Below, in pieces: positions 40,063-48,791 of a DNA stretch of 64,000 nt. Positions within the stretch are counted from its first letter, which is position 1. Each line of letters begins with the position of its first letter. Below the pieces are notes generated by a model. The model had not been told where the DNA came from and did not search any database. It saw nothing but the letters and a program-made list of their open reading frames with translations. Origin of the DNA: Paramesorhizobium deserti (GTDB taxonomy: Bacteria > Pseudomonadota > Alphaproteobacteria > Rhizobiales > Rhizobiaceae). The stretch is from the NCBI RefSeq assembly GCF_001558695.1, contig NZ_LNTU01000001.1, positions 620,001 to 684,000 on the forward strand, given 5' to 3'. Both the position numbers and the translations under genes were made by a program.

Positions 40063-40258
40063 GCCAAGCAGCAACGAGCCCGCCGCAACGCAAAGGCGCC
40101 CTGCCCCGGCTTTCCTTTCGCAATACGATACCTAGCGCGTTATCCGGCATAAAAAGAAATTGCAGATGGCTTACAGTTTTTTGTCATAAGCGCTTGCAAT
40201 TGGAGACCGAACCCATTAGGAACCGCGCTGCGCTTGATGAGCGCACATCAATTGGCAA

Positions 40259-40335
40259 GCGCCCGTAGCTCAGCTGGATAGAGCACCAGACTACGAATCT
40301 GGGGGTCAGAGGTTCGAATCCTTTCGGGCGCGCCA
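40259..40335 (+). tRNA. tRNA-Arg (anticodon ACG)
   Basis: The 77-base gene folds as a cloverleaf: acceptor GCGCCCG/CGGGCGC, D-arm GCTCAGCTGGATAGAGC, anticodon stem ACCAGA-CTACGAA-TCTGGG with ACG at 40293-40295, T-arm CAGAGGTTCGAATCCTTTC-type sequence and an encoded CCA at 40333-40335. ACG is converted to ICG and reads CGN arginine codons. Confidence 0.97.
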
Positions 40336-40835
40336 TTTCAGTACAGAATTATGAACTTCAGAGACCACCGATTGCGGCACTGGTTGTGCTGTAATAAATT
40401 GAGTGGAGAGGCTGCGCGTCGCTAGCGCCAGGATCGTACCCTTGTTCGATTCGGTCTTCGCATAGCCGCGTCCCGGCCTTGCTTCAGGCCCGGGCCTGGT
40501 AGTCAGCGGCGGTCGTGGATGTCGGCTGCCGCACACGCTCCTGCCACAGGGGTGGATGGCCTTCATCTGGCATGGCTGAGCAGAAAGACGATGGCCCCGA
40601 CAAACACGTGATGAAAGCTCAGCGGGGCATATCCAAGCCGCCGCGGAGCGGCGCATCGTCCGAAGGCAGGAGCGGTCCCTGGCTACCCTCGATACCGGCG
40701 GCAATGAAGCGCCGGGGGGGTCCTTTTGAGCACACAAAGGACGTTGCAGTTTCTTGAATCCACATATCGGCCCGAAAGCCAGTTCCGGTTTTCGGGCCGA
40801 TACTGTAGGCGCCACACGCCCGGATCGCTCTGCAC
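40336..40835. other. 500-base region with no convincing gene after tRNA-Arg
   Basis: Short open frames exist on both strands, but none shows family similarity. The minus-strand frame covering the tRNA ends in RARKDSNL, a known artefact of antisense tRNA translation. Two hairpins are clear: GTCCTTT/AAAGGAC (40720-40742) and a 13-bp perfect stem, TATCGGCCCGAAA/TTTCGGGCCGATA (40765-40802). The latter lies just past the end of the minus-strand Atu4866 gene and may terminate it. The rest could be a gene relic or an unrecognised small RNA. Confidence 0.5.
40765..40802 (-). terminator. 13-bp perfect hairpin downstream of the Atu4866-domain gene
   Basis: TATCGGCCCGAAA (40765-40777) and TTTCGGGCCGATA (40790-40802) pair around a 12-base loop. 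No T-run follows on either strand, so intrinsic termination is uncertain. The position, 33 bases after the stop codon, suits a 3'-end function. Confidence 0.45.
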
Positions 40836-41147
40836 CTATCGGCGATAAAGGATCATGCCGGCATGGTGCAGAATGCCGTCGACGAAGTCGCCGTCGGCGG
40901 TGAAGCCGGTGTCGTCCCAATATTCGATATGGTCTCCGGTGACTTCATAACGCCCTTCATAGGCGCGTTCGCGGGTGCCGCGTGCCTCGACATAGCGGCC
41001 GTTCGGCAGCAATTCGTGCCGGATATGGCCGTCTTCCGTGACCCAGAGGCCCACATAGGGGTGATCGGCTTGCATTTCAGTTTCCTCGGCGTGAAGGGCC
41101 GATCCCATCAGGACAACGGCCAACAGAGTTGTGGTAATTCTTCGCAT
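40836..41147 (-). CDS. Atu4866-domain secreted protein
   Basis: The 103-residue protein has a signal peptide (MRRITTTLLAVVLMGSALHA) and one Atu4866 domain, first defined from an Agrobacterium protein of known fold but unknown function. Landmarks are YVGLWVTEDGHIRHELLPNGRYVEARG, YEGRYEVTGDHIEYWDD and GILHHAGMILYRR (given in parts of the same small beta-barrel). It is probably periplasmic. It sits downstream of a SnoaL-like gene on the same strand and near an SDR and a LysR gene, an association that suggests a small redox or stress unit. Confidence 0.87.
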   Translation of the reverse strand: MRRITTTLLAVVLMGSALHAEETEMQADHPYVGLWVTEDGHIRHELLPNGRYVEARGTRERAYEGRYEVTGDHIEYWDDTGFTADGDFVDGILHHAGMILYRR

Positions 41148-41207
41148 GATCGGTCTCCTTGCGGTTGGGAGCGTCGGACTTCAGAACAATCCGCACATGC
41201 CGGACGC

Positions 41208-41732
41208 TCAGTCACTGCGCGGCTCGTTGCGGTCGACGACCTCCTGGTAGGCGGCGAGATCCAGGAAAGCTTCGGCCTCGGTGACGGCGCCGTCTTCCAT
41301 CCGGAAAATCCAGACGAACTGGTTTCGGTAGGGATTGCCGGACGTCGTGGTGGACGACGCGCCGAAGCGGATAATGACCGTGTCGCCGGATGCCCAGATA
41401 TGATGAAGGTCCGGAACAAGCGGCGCGGCAAGGCGGCTGACGAGGGGCCCCGAAGCGCGCTGCGCGAAATCCTCGACGCCACGATAGGTGCCGGCCACCG
41501 GTCCTGATCCATGGATGGTCCAGACCACGTCCGGCGCCAGGATATCGAAGACGCTGCCGCCGGCTGCCCATCCTTCAAAGGCTTCGCGAACGATCCTTTC
41601 GTTGCTTGCCTGGGCCTCGGCGTGCGGCGAACATGTCTCGGCATGAGCCGGGATTTCGGCGGCTACGAGCGCGAAGGCGAGCAGCAACGCAGAGCCGGAA
41701 TGGGCACGACGATTTGTCGGGATAAACATCAT
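41208..41732 (-). CDS. SnoaL-like (NTF2 superfamily) secreted protein
   Basis: The 174-residue protein has an N-terminal signal peptide (SGSALLLAFALVAAEIPAHA) and an NTF2-like cone. Landmarks are REAFEGWAAGGSVFDILAPD, VVWTIHGSGPVAGTYRG and FVWIFRMEDGAVTEAEAFLD. Such folds bind small hydrophobic ligands or act as isomerases or hydrolases, and the actual function is unknown. Export is unusual for this family but is supported by the leader. The gene lies between the Atu4866 and SDR genes on the same strand, with good spacing for co-transcription. Confidence 0.85.
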   Translation of the reverse strand: MMFIPTNRRAHSGSALLLAFALVAAEIPAHAETCSPHAEAQASNERIVREAFEGWAAGGSVFDILAPDVVWTIHGSGPVAGTYRGVEDFAQRASGPLVSRLAAPLVPDLHHIWASGDTVIIRFGASSTTTSGNPYRNQFVWIFRMEDGAVTEAEAFLDLAAYQEVVDRNEPRSD

Positions 41733-41814
41733 GGGTTTTCTCCTTTCGTTGAATGGTCTGCAGGAAGGATTGTGGTGAGGGGAACAGCCCCGGGCAGACC
41801 GGGGCCGTCGCCCT

Positions 41815-42537
41815 TCAGTTTGCCGACGCGGTCGGACGGATGGTGATCTCTGTCGTGTCGACGCTCTCGGGCGCCTCGATCACCTGCCGTACCGCCCGCG
41901 CGATATCGGCTGGCTGGAGCGCGATCGCGCGATAGGCCGCTATCACTTCCTTCGTCCCTTCGTGCGTGATCGAGGCGGCGAGTTCGCTCTCGACCACGCC
42001 CGGATTGACGCAGGTCACGCGGATATTGTCGTGCTCCTGCCGCAGCCCGTCGGAGATGGCGCGGACCGCGAACTTCGTCGCACAATAGACGGCCGCCGTG
42101 GGCACCACCGACAGCGCACCGATGGAGCCGATATTGATGATCTGCCCGCTGCCCTGCCTCTCCATGACAGGCAGAACCGCGCCGATGCCCCAGAGCACGC
42201 CCTTGATGTTGACGTCGACCATGCGCTCCCACTCGTCATGCTTGCCGGCGGCGAGCGGGGAAAGGGGCATCACGCCGGCATTGTTCACGAGGACGTCGAT
42301 GCGCCCCCAATCATCGAGGGCGGCCTGCGCGAAGGCCTGCATCGAGCGGCGATCCGTCACGTCCAGCGCACGGGCTTCGGCGATGCCGCCTGCCGCGCGG
42401 ATCTCTGCCGCGAGTGTCTCGACGCGATCGACGCGTCGCGCACCAAGCAGCAACCTTGCGCCCGCGGCGCCGAGTTCGCGCGCGATCCCTTTGCCTATGC
42501 CGCTGGAGGCGCCGGTAATGAGAATGACCTTGTCCAT
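41815..42537 (-). CDS. Short-chain dehydrogenase/reductase
   Basis: This classical SDR of 240 residues has the cofactor motif TGASSGIGKGIARELG (residues 8-23), NNAGVMPLSPL (about 88), the catalytic serine in NIGSIGALSVVP and the YxxxK pair in YCATKFAVRAISDGL (about 151). It oxidises or reduces an unidentified alcohol or ketone with NAD(P)(H). Start ATG has CAGGGAGACG upstream. It is transcribed away from the LysR gene at 42637, which very probably controls it. Confidence 0.92.
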   Translation of the reverse strand: MDKVILITGASSGIGKGIARELGAAGARLLLGARRVDRVETLAAEIRAAGGIAEARALDVTDRRSMQAFAQAALDDWGRIDVLVNNAGVMPLSPLAAGKHDEWERMVDVNIKGVLWGIGAVLPVMERQGSGQIINIGSIGALSVVPTAAVYCATKFAVRAISDGLRQEHDNIRVTCVNPGVVESELAASITHEGTKEVIAAYRAIALQPADIARAVRQVIEAPESVDTTEITIRPTASAN

Positions 42538-42585
42538 GATCGTCTCCCTGGTTCGAGTTTCAGGAAGAAGATGGACTCCAGCGGT

Positions 42586-42610
42586 CAGTAGGGGTAGCTA
42601 TCCCCTGCTG
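42586..42610. promoter_or_regulatory. Candidate LysR-type operator between SDR and LysR genes
   Basis: CAGTAGGGG and CCCCTGCTG form inverted arms (one mismatch in nine) around TAGCTAT. The dyad lies in the 99-base divergent promoter region, 49 bases from the SDR start and 27 from the LysR start. This is the usual place for a LysR regulator to bind and control both genes. Confidence 0.65.
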
Positions 42611-42636
42611 AACTCGTTGGTTAGCAAGGCTGGACA

Positions 42637-43545
42637 ATGAAGCTCGACATGAACCTGCTTCCGCTCTTCCTGGCCGTGGCCGAGGAAGACAATTTCCGCG
42701 CCGCCGCCGACCGGCTGGGCGTGACGCGCTCTGCCGTCAGCCAGGGAATTCGGCGGCTCGAGGATGCCTTCGGCACGCAGCTTGTCTCGCGCACCACCCG
42801 CTCCGTCCGCCTGACGGAAGCGGGCGAACGCCTGCGCGAGGCCCTTGCACAGCCAATGTCCGATATCTCCGCGGCCCTCGATATGGTGGCGGCGGAAGAC
42901 GCGCCGCGCGGGCTTTTGCGGATCGCCGTCACCTCGATCGCCGAACAATTCCTTTCCGGCCCGCTTATCGCCGCCTTCGCGGAGGCGTATCCGGCCGTGA
43001 CGATCGACATCACGGTCACCGACGAGGAGTTCGACATCGTTGCCGCCGGGTTCGACGCCGGCGTACGGCTCGGCGAAGTGATCGAACAGGACATGATCGC
43101 GATACCGGTCACCGGGAACCAACGGGAGACCGCCGTTGCATCCCCCGCCTACATCGCGGCACGCGGAATGCCTGCTCATCCGCGTGACCTTCTCGCGCAC
43201 CGCTGCATCGGCTGGCGACCGGCCCTGAATGTCGCGCCCTACAGGTGGGAATTCGAGGAGAACGGCATTCCCTTCGACATCGCGGTTCATCCGCAGATCA
43301 CGACCAACGATCTTCAACTGATGCTCCGCTCGGCGCTGAGCGGAGCAGGCATAACCTTTATGACGGAAGAGACCGCGCGCCCGTATATCGAGGCAGGCGA
43401 ACTCGTGCCCCTCTTGCAGGAATTCCTGCCGCCGTTCCCCGGGTTCTATCTCTATTATCCGCAACGGCGAAACGTAGCGCCCAAATTGCGGGCATTGATC
43501 GACCATGTGAGGCAATGGCGTGCACGCGCAAACTCTGCAGCCTGA
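42637..43545 (+). CDS. LysR-family transcriptional regulator
   Basis: The 302-residue protein has an N-terminal winged HTH (FLAVAEEDNFRAAADRLGVT, SAVSQGIRRLEDAFG; residues 10-45) and a LysR-type effector domain ending in FPGFYLYYPQRRNVAPKLRALID. It resembles regulators that sit opposite single SDR genes in Rhizobiaceae. A dyad in the shared promoter supports control of the divergent SDR operon. The effector is unknown. It converges on the solA-like gene with a 39-base gap. Confidence 0.93.
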   Translation: MKLDMNLLPLFLAVAEEDNFRAAADRLGVTRSAVSQGIRRLEDAFGTQLVSRTTRSVRLTEAGERLREALAQPMSDISAALDMVAAEDAPRGLLRIAVTSIAEQFLSGPLIAAFAEAYPAVTIDITVTDEEFDIVAAGFDAGVRLGEVIEQDMIAIPVTGNQRETAVASPAYIAARGMPAHPRDLLAHRCIGWRPALNVAPYRWEFEENGIPFDIAVHPQITTNDLQLMLRSALSGAGITFMTEETARPYIEAGELVPLLQEFLPPFPGFYLYYPQRRNVAPKLRALIDHVRQWRARANSAA

Positions 43546-43584
43546 CGAGCCGCAGGGAGCACACTCACCTCTGCAGGATGACGG

Positions 43585-44745
43585 CTATTTCCCCTGCCGC
43601 GCTTTCACGAACCGATCCATCGCCGCGAAGGAGAAGGCATCGATCGGCAGGTGCGTGCCACCGTCGAGCGCCAAATCCGCGAGGATCTCGCCGACGACAC
43701 TGGTGAACTTGAACCCGTGCCCCGAGCAAGGCGAGGCCACGACGATACGGGGATCGGACGGCAGGAGGTCCATGAGGAAATCCTCGCTCGGCAGCATCGT
43801 ATAGCGGCAGGTGATGGCATTGACGCGCAAGCCGGCCGCAGCGGGAAGACGGCGGGCGATGAAATCGTCAAGCAACGACAGATCGGCATCGTTGACTGGC
43901 GGATTGGGCTGGTTCGGGTCGATCTCCTCGAGGAAATGGGCGTGCTTGCCGATCTTGACGCCATCAGGCCCGATGACGGGGAAGCCGAAGAAGGAGCCGA
44001 CCTTACCCTCATCGCGGATGAAGGCCGGCATACGGCCGAGCGCGGTGGCGAAGCCGTCGCGCGGCTGATACCACGCCACGACCTGGCGGATCGGCACGGC
44101 GAGCCCGCGCAATTGCGGCACCAGCTCGGTGATCCATGAGCCGGTGGCGACCACCACCTTGCCGACGCGATAGCGCGCCGTTTCTGTGGCGATCTCGACG
44201 CTACCGTCACCGGGCTCGATTGCCGTCACCTTCTCGCCGAAATGCAGGGCCGCGCCGTCCGTTGCCGCCAGCCGGAGATAGCCGAAGATCGCCGCTTCCG
44301 GCTTCAGGAACCCGCCCTCGGGATCGAGGACCGCGATCTCGTCAGCATCGAGCGCAAAGGCGGGAAAGCGCCTCAGCATCGCCTCCCGGTCGAGCACCTC
44401 CGAGGCGAGCCCGTGCAGCTCGGCGGAGGCCCGCGTGCCCTTGACGATCTTATCCTCGGGGCGACCGATCTGGAGCACGCCGGTGATGGTGAGCACTTGT
44501 TCGCGCAGGCGCTGCTCCATCGCGCGCCAATTGGCATAGGCGCGCTGCAGCAGCGGCACATAAGACGGGTCCTCGAAATAGCCGAGCCGGATCAGCCTGG
44601 AATCACCATGGGAGGAGCCCTGCGCATGGGCGGGAAAGGCGGCCTCCAGGCCGATCACCCTGACGCCGCGCGCGGCCAGATGCGCGACCGCGGCGCTGCC
44701 CATGGCGCCAAGGCCGATGACGGCCACGTCGAATTGATTGGACAT
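43585..44745 (-). CDS. solA: FAD-dependent amine oxidase, N-methyl-L-tryptophan/sarcosine oxidase family
   Basis: This 386-residue monomeric flavoenzyme oxidises secondary amines or N-methyl amino acids, giving an aldehyde and hydrogen peroxide. It has the FAD-binding VIGLGAMGSAAVAHLAARG (about 8-26), GSSHGDSRLIRLGYF (about 43-57) and the covalent flavin cysteine in SPCSGHGFKF (about 343). ATG 44745 is preferred over GTG 44751 because a G-rich site lies 5-6 bases upstream. It is the last gene of the HutC-type locus, so its substrate may be the imported compound or a derivative. The symbol reflects family only. Confidence 0.85.
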   Translation of the reverse strand: MSNQFDVAVIGLGAMGSAAVAHLAARGVRVIGLEAAFPAHAQGSSHGDSRLIRLGYFEDPSYVPLLQRAYANWRAMEQRLREQVLTITGVLQIGRPEDKIVKGTRASAELHGLASEVLDREAMLRRFPAFALDADEIAVLDPEGGFLKPEAAIFGYLRLAATDGAALHFGEKVTAIEPGDGSVEIATETARYRVGKVVVATGSWITELVPQLRGLAVPIRQVVAWYQPRDGFATALGRMPAFIRDEGKVGSFFGFPVIGPDGVKIGKHAHFLEEIDPNQPNPPVNDADLSLLDDFIARRLPAAAGLRVNAITCRYTMLPSEDFLMDLLPSDPRIVVASPCSGHGFKFTSVVGEILADLALDGGTHLPIDAFSFAAMDRFVKARQGK

Positions 44746-44778
44746 GTTCACCCCCCAAGGATTCGTCGGCTAAGTCGG

Positions 44779-46278
44779 TCAATCAGCGCCGGGCGCCGCA
44801 GAGGCGGCCAGAAGATCACGCGCCGCGGCCATATCCTTAGCCAGCGGCCGGTCGTCGGCATAGCGGGGCAGGATGTCGCGCAGGGCGCGATAGACTACAT
44901 CCGTGCCCTTGGCGCGTGAAACCTTGCCGGGATGGAGATCCTGCGCCTGCGCCGCCGCCAAAAGCTCGATAGCGAAGATCTGCTCGGCATTGTCGAGCAC
45001 GGCCAGAAGCTTGTTCGCCGCCGCCGTCGGATGCGCCAGGAAATCTTCCTGCAGGGCGGAGGTGACGCCGCCGTCGAGGCTGGCCGGCGCGCCGAGGCGG
45101 CGGTTTTCATTGCTGAGTGCGGCGGCCGTATATTGCGCGATCATGAAGCCGGAACCGGCACCCGGATCATCGGCGAGGAAAGCCGGCAGGCGGCTCACCA
45201 GCGGATTGACCAGACGGTCGATGCGACGCTCGCTCATGCCGGATATCTGCGCGATAGCGACCACCAGCATGTCGAGCGCCTGCGCCAGCGCCGGTGCGAC
45301 GGCATGCGCCTCGGACCAGACGAGCGGCTCCTCCGGCGTGCCGGCAACAGCGGGATTGTCGGTGACCGATGCAAGCTCGCGATCAACGGTCTTGGCGGCG
45401 AAATCGAAGCCGTCGCGCGCCGCGCCATGGGCATGCGGGATGGCACGCAGGCTGAGCGCATCCTGCGTGCGCGCGCCGGCATCGGCCGCGACGAGCCCGC
45501 TTCCCTCAAGCCTTTTCCGCAAGGCGCTGCCGACGGTCTCGATGCCCTTCGAGGGCCGAAGCGCCAGCACGTCCTCGCCAAAGGCGGGCATCTGTGCGCC
45601 GAAGGCCTCAAGCGTCAGCGCGGCGATGGCATCCGCCCATTCGAGCAGGCGCTCGGCGCGGGAAAGCGCGACGCAGGCAAGGCCGGTGGAGCATGAGGTG
45701 CCGTTGACGAGGCTCAGGCCTTCCTTCGCCTCCAGCACGAGAGGCTGAAGGCCGATCGCGGCCAGCGCCTCGGTGCCGCCCATCTGCCGACCGGCCAGAT
45801 GTGCCGTCCCCTCGCCGATCAGCACCAGCGCGATATGCGCCATATGGGTGAGATAGCCGGCGGAGCCTTTCGAAGGGACATCGGGAATGCAATCATGATC
45901 GAGCAGCGCCAGCAGGGCGCGAACGATCTCGGGCCGGATGCCGGAATGGCCGTGGGTGAAATTGTTGATCTGGGCGGCGATGATGGCGCGCACCTCGCGC
46001 GGCGGCAGAAGCGGGCCGACGCCGCAGGCATGGCTCATCAGGATATTGCGCGAAAGGCGGCGCTGCGAGGCGCGGTCCACCACCGTATCGGCGAGCGCGC
46101 CGACGCCGGTGTTGACCCCATAGGCGCGGATGCCACGGTCAACCAGCGCGGCCACGATCCGCGCCGCATGATCGATCCTCTCCCACGCACCGGCACCAAG
46201 CTCCAGCCGAGCGCCCCCGGCAATGGCGGCGATCGCTCGCCAATCGAGCGTCTTTTCCAGCGTGATCGTGCGCATCAT
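44779..46278 (-). CDS. Histidine/aromatic ammonia-lyase (HAL/PAL) family protein lacking the canonical Ala-Ser-Gly triad
   Basis: The 499-residue protein follows HutH end to end: AYGVNTGVGALADTVV with the catalytic tyrosine (about residue 53), NNFTHGHSGIRPEIV, ALSLRAIPHAHGAARD-like and NENRRLGAPASLDGG segments. HAL proteins normally contain GSVGASGDLAPLAH, whose Ala-Ser-Gly cyclises to the MIO electrophile. Here the segment reads KGSAGYLTHMAHIAL, three residues shorter, and ASGD is missing. QEDH of HutH is QEDF here. It may be a divergent lyase or aminomutase, or act without MIO. Its start overlaps the ATPase stop as TGATG, tying it to the importer. Confidence 0.85.
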   Translation of the reverse strand: MMRTITLEKTLDWRAIAAIAGGARLELGAGAWERIDHAARIVAALVDRGIRAYGVNTGVGALADTVVDRASQRRLSRNILMSHACGVGPLLPPREVRAIIAAQINNFTHGHSGIRPEIVRALLALLDHDCIPDVPSKGSAGYLTHMAHIALVLIGEGTAHLAGRQMGGTEALAAIGLQPLVLEAKEGLSLVNGTSCSTGLACVALSRAERLLEWADAIAALTLEAFGAQMPAFGEDVLALRPSKGIETVGSALRKRLEGSGLVAADAGARTQDALSLRAIPHAHGAARDGFDFAAKTVDRELASVTDNPAVAGTPEEPLVWSEAHAVAPALAQALDMLVVAIAQISGMSERRIDRLVNPLVSRLPAFLADDPGAGSGFMIAQYTAAALSNENRRLGAPASLDGGVTSALQEDFLAHPTAAANKLLAVLDNAEQIFAIELLAAAQAQDLHPGKVSRAKGTDVVYRALRDILPRYADDRPLAKDMAAARDLLAASAAPGAD

Positions 46279-47048
46279 CACTTCCCGAACGTGCCGATGA
46301 ACTGCCGGAAGGCGGGCGATCCGCCCTTGCCGAAAAGCTCTTCGGGTGGGCCGTCGCTGTCGATCTCGCCGGAGCGCATGAAGATGACGCGGTTGGAGAC
46401 ATTGCGGGCGAAGCCCATCTCGTGGGTGACGACCAGCATGGTCATCCCCTCCTCCGCGAGGCTGCGCATGACGCGCAGGACCTCGCCGACGAGCTCGGGA
46501 TCGAGCGCCGAAGTGGGCTCATCGAAGAGCATCACTTTCGGCTTCATTGCGAGCGCACGGGCGATCGCCGCGCGCTGCTGCTGGCCGCCCGAGAGGTGGG
46601 CGGGATAGGCGTGGCGCTTTTCGGCGATGCCCACTTTTTCAAGAAGCGCCTCGGCTTCAGCGATACACTCGGCTCGCGGCCTTTTCAGCACATGCACCGG
46701 GCCCTCGATGACATTATCGAGAATGGTCATGTGAGACCAGAGATTGAAGGACTGGAAGACCATGCCGAGCTCGGCCCGGATGCGGTCGACCTGCTTGCGG
46801 CTGGCCGGTACAGCGTGGCCGTTCTTCATCGTCATCTCGATGCGCTCACCATCGACGACGATCTCCCCCTGATCAGCGATCTCCAGAAGGTTGATACAGC
46901 GCAGGAAAGTGGACTTGCCCGAACCGCTGGCGCCGAGCAGCGAGATGACGTCGCCATCATGCGCGTCGAGCGAAATGCCGCGCAGCACCTCATGGGCGCC
47001 AAAGCTCTTGTGGATGTTGCGGACGGATAGCCGGGTGGCCGCAGCCAT
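46278..47048 (-). CDS. Polar amino acid ABC transporter ATP-binding protein
   Basis: The 256-residue ATPase of the HisP/OccP group has Walker [18 protein letters not shown] (about 35-51), Q-loop [13 protein letters not shown], signature [15 protein letters not shown], Walker [15 protein letters not shown] and [10 protein letters not shown]. It drives uptake of a polar or basic amino acid or opine-like compound. The ATG (MAAATRLS) has GGAGGGG upstream; in-frame codons further upstream lie in the permease gene. It overlaps the ammonia-lyase-like gene. Confidence 0.93.
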   Translation of the reverse strand: MAAATRLSVRNIHKSFGAHEVLRGISLDAHDGDVISLLGASGSGKSTFLRCINLLEIADQGEIVVDGERIEMTMKNGHAVPASRKQVDRIRAELGMVFQSFNLWSHMTILDNVIEGPVHVLKRPRAECIAEAEALLEKVGIAEKRHAYPAHLSGGQQQRAAIARALAMKPKVMLFDEPTSALDPELVGEVLRVMRSLAEEGMTMLVVTHEMGFARNVSNRVIFMRSGEIDSDGPPEELFGKGGSPAFRQFIGTFGK

Positions 47049-47077
47049 GTTCCCCTCCATTTTGCTGATGGGCGTCG

Positions 47078-47800
47078 TCATCGGGATACCGGAAGGCCGC
47101 CGGGAACGAGAGGCGCGGCGGCGCGCCGATGCGGCGAAAGATAATGCTCGAGCAGCGCCATCGCCTGCAGGATCAGGAAATTGAGCACGAGATAGATGAT
47201 CGCCGCGCAGAGAAAGACTTCCATCGTGCGGTAGGTCTGCGAGATCAGCCGCTGCGCGACGCCGGTCACCTCCCAGACGGTGACGAGGCTGGCGAGCGCG
47301 GTGGATTTCACCATCATCACGATCTCGGTCGAATAGGCCGGCAGCGCATGACGGAAGGCGATCGGCGCGATGATGCGGCGCACCAGCAAGAAGCCGGACA
47401 TGCCGATGGCGCGTGCCGCCTCGATCTCGCGCGGCGGGACGGCGCGCAGGCCGAAGCGGAAGATTTCCGCCGTGTAGCCTGCCGTGCAGAGCGCCAGCGA
47501 CAGGACGGCGCAGACGAAGGGCTCGCGCAGCGCCGGCCAGACGAAAGAGTGGCGGATGAAGCCGAACTGGCCGAGACCATAGAAGACGAGGAACATCTGG
47601 ATGAGCAGCGGCGAACCGCGAAAAACGAAGATATAGCCCCGTGCGAACCGGCTGAGGATGGGATTGCCGCCGACCCGCATCCAGACGATCAGGATGGCGA
47701 GAAAGCCGCCGAACAACACCGAGAGGGAGAACAGGCCAAGCGTCACCGGCAGGGCGGCCAGCAGGGTTTTCATGGTCTGGAAAAGGAAAGGAAAATCCAC
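47078..47800 (-). CDS. Polar amino acid ABC transporter permease (HisM-like)
   Basis: This 240-residue permease has about five membrane helices, the N-terminal [20 protein letters not shown] and the coupling loop [20 protein letters not shown]. The start is GTG with a strong AAGGAGGA upstream, yielding VDFPFLFQ. It pairs with the next permease (gap 11 bases) to form the importer channel. Confidence 0.92.
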   Translation of the reverse strand: MDFPFLFQTMKTLLAALPVTLGLFSLSVLFGGFLAILIVWMRVGGNPILSRFARGYIFVFRGSPLLIQMFLVFYGLGQFGFIRHSFVWPALREPFVCAVLSLALCTAGYTAEIFRFGLRAVPPREIEAARAIGMSGFLLVRRIIAPIAFRHALPAYSTEIVMMVKSTALASLVTVWEVTGVAQRLISQTYRTMEVFLCAAIIYLVLNFLILQAMALLEHYLSPHRRAAAPLVPGGLPVSR

Positions 47801-47811
47801 CGTATCCTCCT

Positions 47812-48534
47812 TCAGATCTGGCCGATGCCGGCCGGCATGCTGCGGCTGGCGCGCCGTTCGGCACGCGCGAACAGACGGTCGGACATGCTGGTCAGCACCA
47901 GATAGAGACAGCCGCCGGCGATGAAGAACAGGAAATATTGCCGCGTGGAACCGGCGGCGACCTGGCTGGTGCGCATCAGATCGGCGAGGCCGGTGACGGA
48001 CACCAGTGCGGAATCCTTGAGACTCAACTGCCAGACATTGCCGATACCCGGAATGGCGAAACGCAGGACCTGCGGCATGATGATCCGGCGGAAGCGCAGG
48101 AACCGGTGCATGCCGATCGCCTCCGCGGCCTCCAGTTCCCCCTTCGGGATCGCCAAAAAGGCTCCGCGATAAACCTCCGCCTGGTAAGCGCCGCAGATGA
48201 GACCCACAGCCAGGGCGCCGGCGATGAAGGACGGCATGCCCAGAAATCCCTCGAAGCCGAAATAGGCGCCGATGGCGGTGACGGCGCTGGAGCCGCCGAA
48301 ATAGACGAGATAGATGATGAGCAGCTCGGGCACGCCGCGAAAGATGGTGGTGTAGACGCCGCCGGCTGTTCTGATGGCCCGGCTCTGCGAAAGCTTGGCG
48401 GCGGCAACGATGGCACCCAGCACGGCGCCGAGCAGGAGTGCCGCAAGCGTGACGCACAGCGTCATCAGGGCGCCCATCAGGAGAAGCCCGCCCCAGCCGG
48501 TCTGCCCGAAACCGAGTGTCTCGACTAACCACAT
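47812..48534 (-). CDS. Polar amino acid ABC transporter permease (HisQ-like)
   Basis: This 240-residue permease of the same family has [20 protein letters not shown] (first helix), [16 protein letters not shown] and the coupling loop [20 protein letters not shown]. The ATG begins MWLVETLG and has GGGAACT upstream, a modest site. A 257-base gap with a composite repeat separates it from the binding-protein gene, so this operon too is interrupted by a repeat after its first gene. Confidence 0.92.
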   Translation of the reverse strand: MWLVETLGFGQTGWGGLLLMGALMTLCVTLAALLLGAVLGAIVAAAKLSQSRAIRTAGGVYTTIFRGVPELLIIYLVYFGGSSAVTAIGAYFGFEGFLGMPSFIAGALAVGLICGAYQAEVYRGAFLAIPKGELEAAEAIGMHRFLRFRRIIMPQVLRFAIPGIGNVWQLSLKDSALVSVTGLADLMRTSQVAAGSTRQYFLFFIAGGCLYLVLTSMSDRLFARAERRASRSMPAGIGQI

Positions 48535-48596
48535 ATCAGAGTTCCCATGTTGCCGGAGCAGTTGACGCTTTGATGAACCGTCGAGCGGAATAACAG

Positions 48597-48752
48597 CCCC
48601 CTTTGCCCCGCCGGGCATCTCCCCCACAAGGGGGGAGATTAATCCATGATTTTCGCTTTCGCTAATCACCACCGCTGCAAATGAGGCACCGCCGTCAATG
48701 TCAGCCAATCTCCCCCCTTTGTGGGGGAGATGGCCGGCAGGCCAGAGGGGGG
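48597..48752. repeat. Composite two-armed palindromic repeat inside the amino acid importer operon
   Basis: A unit CCGCCGGGCATCTCCCCCAC with the complement-like GGGGGGAGATT (48602-48641) is repeated in inverted orientation at about 48700-48752, ending GGGGGAGATGGCCGGCAGGC. It has the same architecture and size as the element at 31357-31517, and both lie within ABC importer operons. Confidence 0.85.
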
Positions 48753-48791
48753 TGTCGGTGCCACAGTGCCAGCTAATCAGAAGACAGACCC

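Noticed and set aside
40259-40835. Genomic island bounded by a tRNA-Arg att duplication
   Set aside because: No second copy of the tRNA 3' end was found in the window, and no integrase gene is next to the tRNA.
40306-40920. 204-codon minus-strand frame ending in RARKDSNL
   Set aside because: The C terminus is antisense tRNA-Arg, a known annotation artefact. The rest has no family similarity.
44779-46278. Plain annotation as histidine ammonia-lyase HutH
   Set aside because: The MIO-forming ASG is absent and no hut pathway genes are present, so a specific HutH call would overstate the evidence.
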